DNA of 9,256 nt. Source: an uncultured Clostridia bacterium (GTDB lineage Bacteria > Bacillota > Clostridia > Oscillospirales > Acutalibacteraceae). Every line of letters begins with the position of its first letter. Positions within the stretch are counted from its first letter, which is position 1. The position numbers and the translations under genes were made by a program. Shown in pieces: positions 6,589 through 9,256 of the stretch. The notes beneath the pieces are model-generated. The model worked only from the letters and a program-made list of their open reading frames with translations. It ran no database searches and had not been told where the DNA came from. Where the stretch lies: positions 1-9,256 of the forward strand of contig CANQSG010000076.1 in assembly GCA_947626485.1 (NCBI GenBank). Reading direction: 5' to 3'.

Positions 6589-8153
6589 GCAGCATTCTCC
6601 TTTTTTGATAAGATGTATTCAAATGAGTCCACAAGCGCGGTCAGGCTTGCCTCAATGACGTCGTTGGAAACGCCGATCGTCGTAAAGGTCTGGCCGCGGT
6701 CGGCGGATTCGATCAGCACCCGGATCTTCGCGTCCGTCCCGCTCGATTCGATGACCCGCACCTTAAAATCGGTCAGGTGCAGCGCGTTGAGCTCGGGGTA
6801 AAAGGCGCACAACGCCTTGCGCAGCGCCCGGTCGAGGGCGTTGACGGGGCCGTTGCCCTCGTCGCAGGTCAGCAGCGTTTTGCCGTCGACCTCGATCTTG
6901 ATGAGGGCGGTCGATTGCTGCTCGCCGTCCGGCGCGGGGAAATCGTCGTTGGTCTTGTACAGGATGACGTGAAAATGCGGTTGCCAGAGCCCCAGCTGTT
7001 TTTTGATAAAGAGCTCGAAGCTGGCCTCGGCGCCCTCGTACTGATAGCCGTCACATTCCCGCTCCTTGAGCCGTTCGGTGATGCGGGCGGTCTCGGGCGA
7101 CTGCTTCGTCAGGTGGGGCGCGATGCGGCGAATGCGGGGCAGCACCGTGCCGCGCCCGGCGACCTCGCTGATGAGAAATTTGCGCTCGTTGCCGACGGCG
7201 GCGGGGTCGACGTGCTCAAACGAAGCCGAGAGCTTCTGTACGCCGTCGATGTGCATGCCCGCCTTGTGGGCAAAGGCGCTTTTGCCGATGTAGGGGTGGT
7301 TGTGGCGGATGCGCACGTTCGCGATCTCGGCGATCTCGCGCGCCGTCTGTTTGAGCGATTCGAGCCGGACGGGGCAATCGTACCCGCATTTCAGCGCCAG
7401 ATCGGCGATGATCGTCGCGAGGTCGGCGTTGCCGCAGCGTTCGCCGAAGCCGATGAGGGTGCCCTGCACCTGCACGGCGCCCGCGAGCACCGCGGCGATC
7501 GAATTCGCGACGGCACAGCCCGAATCGTCGTGGCAGTGAATGGCGACGTCGCGGTCGGGGAAGGCGGCGCAGACCTTCGCCGTGATCTGCCCGATTTCGT
7601 GCGGCAGGCAGCCGCCGTTGGTGTCGCACAGGCAGAGCGTCCCGGCGCCCCCGTCGCAGGCGGCGCGCAGCACGGCAAGGGCATAATCCGGGTCGGCTTT
7701 ATACCCGTCGAAGAAATGCTCGGCGTCGAAAACGATTTCCTTTCCGGCGTCGCGCAGGCAGCGCAGCGTCTCGGTGACGAGCCGCAGGTTTTCCTCGCGC
7801 GTGATCTTCAAAATCTCGGTGACGTGCAGATCCCACGCCTTGCCGAAAATCGCGACGACCGGGGTTCCGGCGTGCAGCAAGCTCTGCACGTTCGCGTCCT
7901 GCGCGGGCTCGACGCCCTTGCGCGCCGTGCTCCCGAAGGCGCAGAGCCGCGCCTGCCGCAGGGGCAGGGAGCGTACCGCCTCGAAAAACTGGAGCTCCTT
8001 CGGGTTGGAGCCGGGATTGCCGGCTTCGATGTACTGCACGCCGAAGTCGTCGAGGGCGCGGACGATGTTCAGCTTGTCCTGCACCGAAAACGAGATGCCT
8101 TCGGCCTGGGCGCCGTCGCGCAGCGTGGAATCGAAAAATACGATAGGTTTCAT
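6579..8153 (-). CDS. cimA: (R)-citramalate synthase
   Basis: Condenses pyruvate and acetyl-CoA to (R)-citramalate, the first step of threonine-independent isoleucine synthesis. It is 524 residues, in the usual range. It is a DRE-TIM metallolyase: FFDSTLRDGAQAEGISFS at 6-23 with catalytic Arg12 and metal ligand Asp13; IEAGNPGSNPKE at 42-53; metal histidines His207 and His209 in HCHDDSGCAVANS; GFGERCGNADL at 235-245; and FAHKAGMHIDGVQK at 294-307. A C-terminal regulatory domain of the LeuA type spans about 390-515 (GNGPVNALDRAL at 433-444, IGVSNDVIEAS at 493-503) and in the family binds isoleucine. DSTLRDGAQAEG and the split from leuA match CimA rather than a second LeuA or homocitrate synthase. 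The open frame extends upstream into leuA, but the ATG at 8153 has GGGGAG 10 nt ahead and starts the conserved fold. The end overlaps leuC by 10 nt, and its last Lys-Glu codons carry the leuC SD. Confidence 0.95.
   Translation of the reverse strand: MKPIVFFDSTLRDGAQAEGISFSVQDKLNIVRALDDFGVQYIEAGNPGSNPKELQFFEAVRSLPLRQARLCAFGSTARKGVEPAQDANVQSLLHAGTPVVAIFGKAWDLHVTEILKITREENLRLVTETLRCLRDAGKEIVFDAEHFFDGYKADPDYALAVLRAACDGGAGTLCLCDTNGGCLPHEIGQITAKVCAAFPDRDVAIHCHDDSGCAVANSIAAVLAGAVQVQGTLIGFGERCGNADLATIIADLALKCGYDCPVRLESLKQTAREIAEIANVRIRHNHPYIGKSAFAHKAGMHIDGVQKLSASFEHVDPAAVGNERKFLISEVAGRGTVLPRIRRIAPHLTKQSPETARITERLKERECDGYQYEGAEASFELFIKKQLGLWQPHFHVILYKTNDDFPAPDGEQQSTALIKIEVDGKTLLTCDEGNGPVNALDRALRKALCAFYPELNALHLTDFKVRVIESSGTDAKIRVLIESADRGQTFTTIGVSNDVIEASLTALVDSFEYILSKKENAAWQ
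6597..6602 (-). promoter_or_regulatory. Shine-Dalgarno of leuC within the end of cimA
   Basis: AAGGAG on the minus strand lies 8 nt before the ATG at 6588, within codons for the C-terminal Lys-Lys-Glu of CimA. The overlap reads ATGGCAATGA, so the cimA stop lies inside the leuC start region. This supports 6588 as the leuC start. Confidence 0.8.
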
Positions 8154-8163
8154 GAATGGTCGT

Positions 8164-8169
8164 CTCCCC
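8164..8169 (-). promoter_or_regulatory. Shine-Dalgarno of cimA, abutting a hairpin
   Basis: GGGGAG on the minus strand, 10 nt before the cimA ATG at 8153. It fixes the start within a longer open frame that runs back into leuA. The 3' arm of a stable hairpin ends at 8170, the adjacent base, so access of the ribosome may depend on that structure. Confidence 0.75.
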
Positions 8170-8205
8170 GCGACCGGCCGAACGAAAAACCGCCCGACCG
8201 GTCGC
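8170..8205 (-). promoter_or_regulatory. RNA hairpin in the leuA-cimA intergenic region
   Basis: The minus-strand transcript can fold into a 15-bp stem with a six-base loop (GUUUUU). The outer eight pairs are perfect (GCGACCGG at 8205-8198 with CCGGUCGC at 8177-8170). The inner seven are U-G, C-G, G-C, G-U, G-U, C-G and G-C. The G-U pairs work only in this RNA, not in the plus-strand transcript. No U-tract follows, so it is not a typical terminator. It begins 7 nt after the leuA stop and ends at the base before the cimA SD. A role in mRNA stability, processing or setting cimA translation is inference. Confidence 0.55.
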
Positions 8206-8212
8206 TTTGCTG

Positions 8213-9256
8213 TCAGGGTAAGAGCTTGTTGACGGCGTTGAGGTAGGCGAGAATGCTCGCCTCGATGATGTCGGTCGAGAGGCCGCGGCCGTTGATCGTG
8301 CGGTCGCCGCACTTGACCTTGACGACGACCTCGCCGAGCGTGTCCTTGCCCTCCGAAACGGAGTGGATCGTGTACTTTTCGAGGGTGTGCTCGGGCGGGC
8401 AGACGATCTTGTCGACGGCGTTGTAAGCCGCGTCGACCGGGCCGTCGCCCAGCGAGACCTCCTCCTTCGCGACGCCGTCGCGCGAGAGGCAGACCGTGCA
8501 GGTCGCCGTCGTGCAGTTGCCGGCGTAGACCGAGAAGCGGTCGAGCTTGAAGCCGTTTTCGTTGACGGCCTTGTCGTTGACGAGGGCTTCGACGTCGCTG
8601 TCGGTGACGACCTTTTTCTTGTCGCACAGGTCTTTAAAACGCCGGAACGCCGCCGCCAGCTCGTCGGGTGTGAGCTCGTAGCCGAGCTCCTGCAGCCGCG
8701 TCTCGAAGGCGTGATGCCCCGAATGCTTGCCGAGCACCATCTGATTCTTCGTGATGCCGACCGATTCGGGCGTCATGATCTCATAAGTCTGGCGGTTCGT
8801 CAGCACGCCGTGCTGGTGGATGCCCGCCTCGTGTGCAAAGGCGTTGGCGCCGACGATGGGTTTGTTGATCGGCGCGCTCTGACCGATGATGTTGTAGACG
8901 AGGCGGCTCGTGCGGTAGATCTGCGTCGTGTCGATGCGGGTCGTACCGCCGTACAGGTCGGGGCGGGTCTGGATCGCCATGACGATCTCTTCGAGCGCAG
9001 TGTTGCCCGCGCGTTCGCCCAGGCCGTTGACGGCGCATTCGATCTGCAGCGCGCCGCCGTGCACCCCGGCGAGGGAGTTCGCCACCGCCATGCCGAGGTC
9101 GTTGTGGCAGTGCACCGAGAAAACGACGTCCTGCGCGCCCGGCACCTGCGCGATGAGGTATTCGATCATGCCCTGCATCTCGGCGGGGGTCGTGTAGCCG
9201 ACGGTGTCCGGGATGTTGATGACCTTCGCGCCGTTCTGAATTGCGGCGGTGACGAC
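8213..9256 (-). CDS. leuA: 2-isopropylmalate synthase, N-terminal part outside the window
   Basis: Condenses acetyl-CoA and 2-oxoisovalerate to 2-isopropylmalate, the committed step of leucine synthesis. 347 C-terminal residues are visible. The frame is open to the right edge, and the family is usually about 510 residues, so roughly 160 are missing, including the DGEQ-type catalytic start. Visible motifs, counted from the edge: VINIPDTVGYTTP at 12-24; metal histidines His49 and His51 in SVHCHNDLGMAVANS; NGLGERAGNTALEE at 77-90; ANAFAHEAGIHQHGVL at 137-152; and GKHSGHHAF at 176-184. The C-terminal regulatory domain covers about 240-340 with GDGPVDAAYNAV at 270-281 and GRGLSTDIIEAS at 323-334, the leucine feedback-binding region. 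HEAGIHQHGVL and the GERAGNTALEE block separate it from the neighbouring CimA. It is the first visible gene of the operon; any promoter or leader lies further right. The ATG at 9178 is internal, not the start. Confidence 0.96.
   Translation of the reverse strand, partial: VVTAAIQNGAKVINIPDTVGYTTPAEMQGMIEYLIAQVPGAQDVVFSVHCHNDLGMAVANSLAGVHGGALQIECAVNGLGERAGNTALEEIVMAIQTRPDLYGGTTRIDTTQIYRTSRLVYNIIGQSAPINKPIVGANAFAHEAGIHQHGVLTNRQTYEIMTPESVGITKNQMVLGKHSGHHAFETRLQELGYELTPDELAAAFRRFKDLCDKKKVVTDSDVEALVNDKAVNENGFKLDRFSVYAGNCTTATCTVCLSRDGVAKEEVSLGDGPVDAAYNAVDKIVCPPEHTLEKYTIHSVSEGKDTLGEVVVKVKCGDRTINGRGLSTDIIEASILAYLNAVNKLLP

Noticed and set aside
8170..8205. Hairpin between leuA and cimA as an intrinsic terminator
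   Set aside because: No U-tract follows the stem; the next bases are the cimA SD. The U run lies in the loop.
6777..8246. 489-codon open frame on the plus strand
   Set aside because: It lies antisense to cimA, gives a low-complexity Ala/Gly/Val/Arg-rich translation without recognisable motifs, and is explained by GC-rich codon use of the real gene on the other strand.
8154..8627. Upstream extension of cimA to an ATG at 8627
   Set aside because: The extra 158 codons overlap conserved LeuA coding sequence in another frame, are Arg/Gln/Gly-rich, and the CimA fold starts at the SD-preceded ATG at 8153.
6579..9256. leuA and cimA as a recent tandem duplication
   Set aside because: Both share the DRE-TIM fold, but the signature blocks differ clearly (HCHND/GERAGNT versus HCHDD/GERCGNAD), which fits old paralogues of separate families.

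Overview
All eight genes in this window lie on the minus strand, so transcription runs from the right end to the left. The DNA is GC-rich. Strong AGGAGG-type Shine-Dalgarno (SD) sequences precede most starts. A short 164-residue LeuD, a full-length CimA, a lipoprotein-type ApbE beginning its core with MDT, and a NorM/DinF-like MATE transporter of the type common in Firmicutes point to a GC-rich Clostridia-like bacterium, possibly Oscillospirales. That placement is inference from protein style, not a database result.

Region 1 (9256 down to 2634) is a tightly packed branched-chain amino-acid operon in the order leuA (N-terminus outside the window), cimA, leuC, leuD, leuB, ilvE. Gene junctions are 59 nt (leuA/cimA), a 10-nt overlap (cimA/leuC), 0 nt (leuC/leuD), 28 nt (leuD/leuB) and 18 nt (leuB/ilvE). 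LeuA and CimA are two related acetyl-CoA-dependent condensing enzymes. LeuA makes 2-isopropylmalate from 2-oxoisovalerate, and CimA makes citramalate from pyruvate. Both products can pass through the same isomerase (LeuCD) and dehydrogenase (LeuB), giving 2-oxoisocaproate for leucine and 2-oxobutyrate for isoleucine. IlvE supplies the final transamination. The layout therefore encodes leucine synthesis plus the entry to threonine-independent isoleucine synthesis. A 15-bp RNA hairpin containing several G-U pairs sits directly against the cimA ribosome-binding site. A perfect 15-bp inverted repeat 22 nt past the ilvE stop probably ends the operon.

Region 2 (2633 to 2421, 213 nt) is the only sizeable intergenic gap. 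On the minus strand it holds, in order, the terminator-like hairpin, an AT-rich stretch, a near-consensus sigma-A promoter (TTGACA, 17 nt, TACAAT with an extended TG motif), an 11-bp-period direct repeat at the predicted transcription start, and an SD for the next gene.

Region 3 (2420 to 1) is a second transcription unit: a MATE-family exporter with an unusual hydrophilic N-terminal extension, joined by an ATGA stop/start overlap to an ApbE-type FAD:protein FMN transferase lipoprotein that runs off the left edge.

I found no RNA genes, mobile elements, CRISPR arrays or frameshifts. Long plus-strand open frames are antisense shadows of the GC-rich genes. The window is mostly well-understood metabolism. 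The points most worth a second look are the cimA leader hairpin, the MATE promoter repeat and the coupled MATE-ApbE pair.
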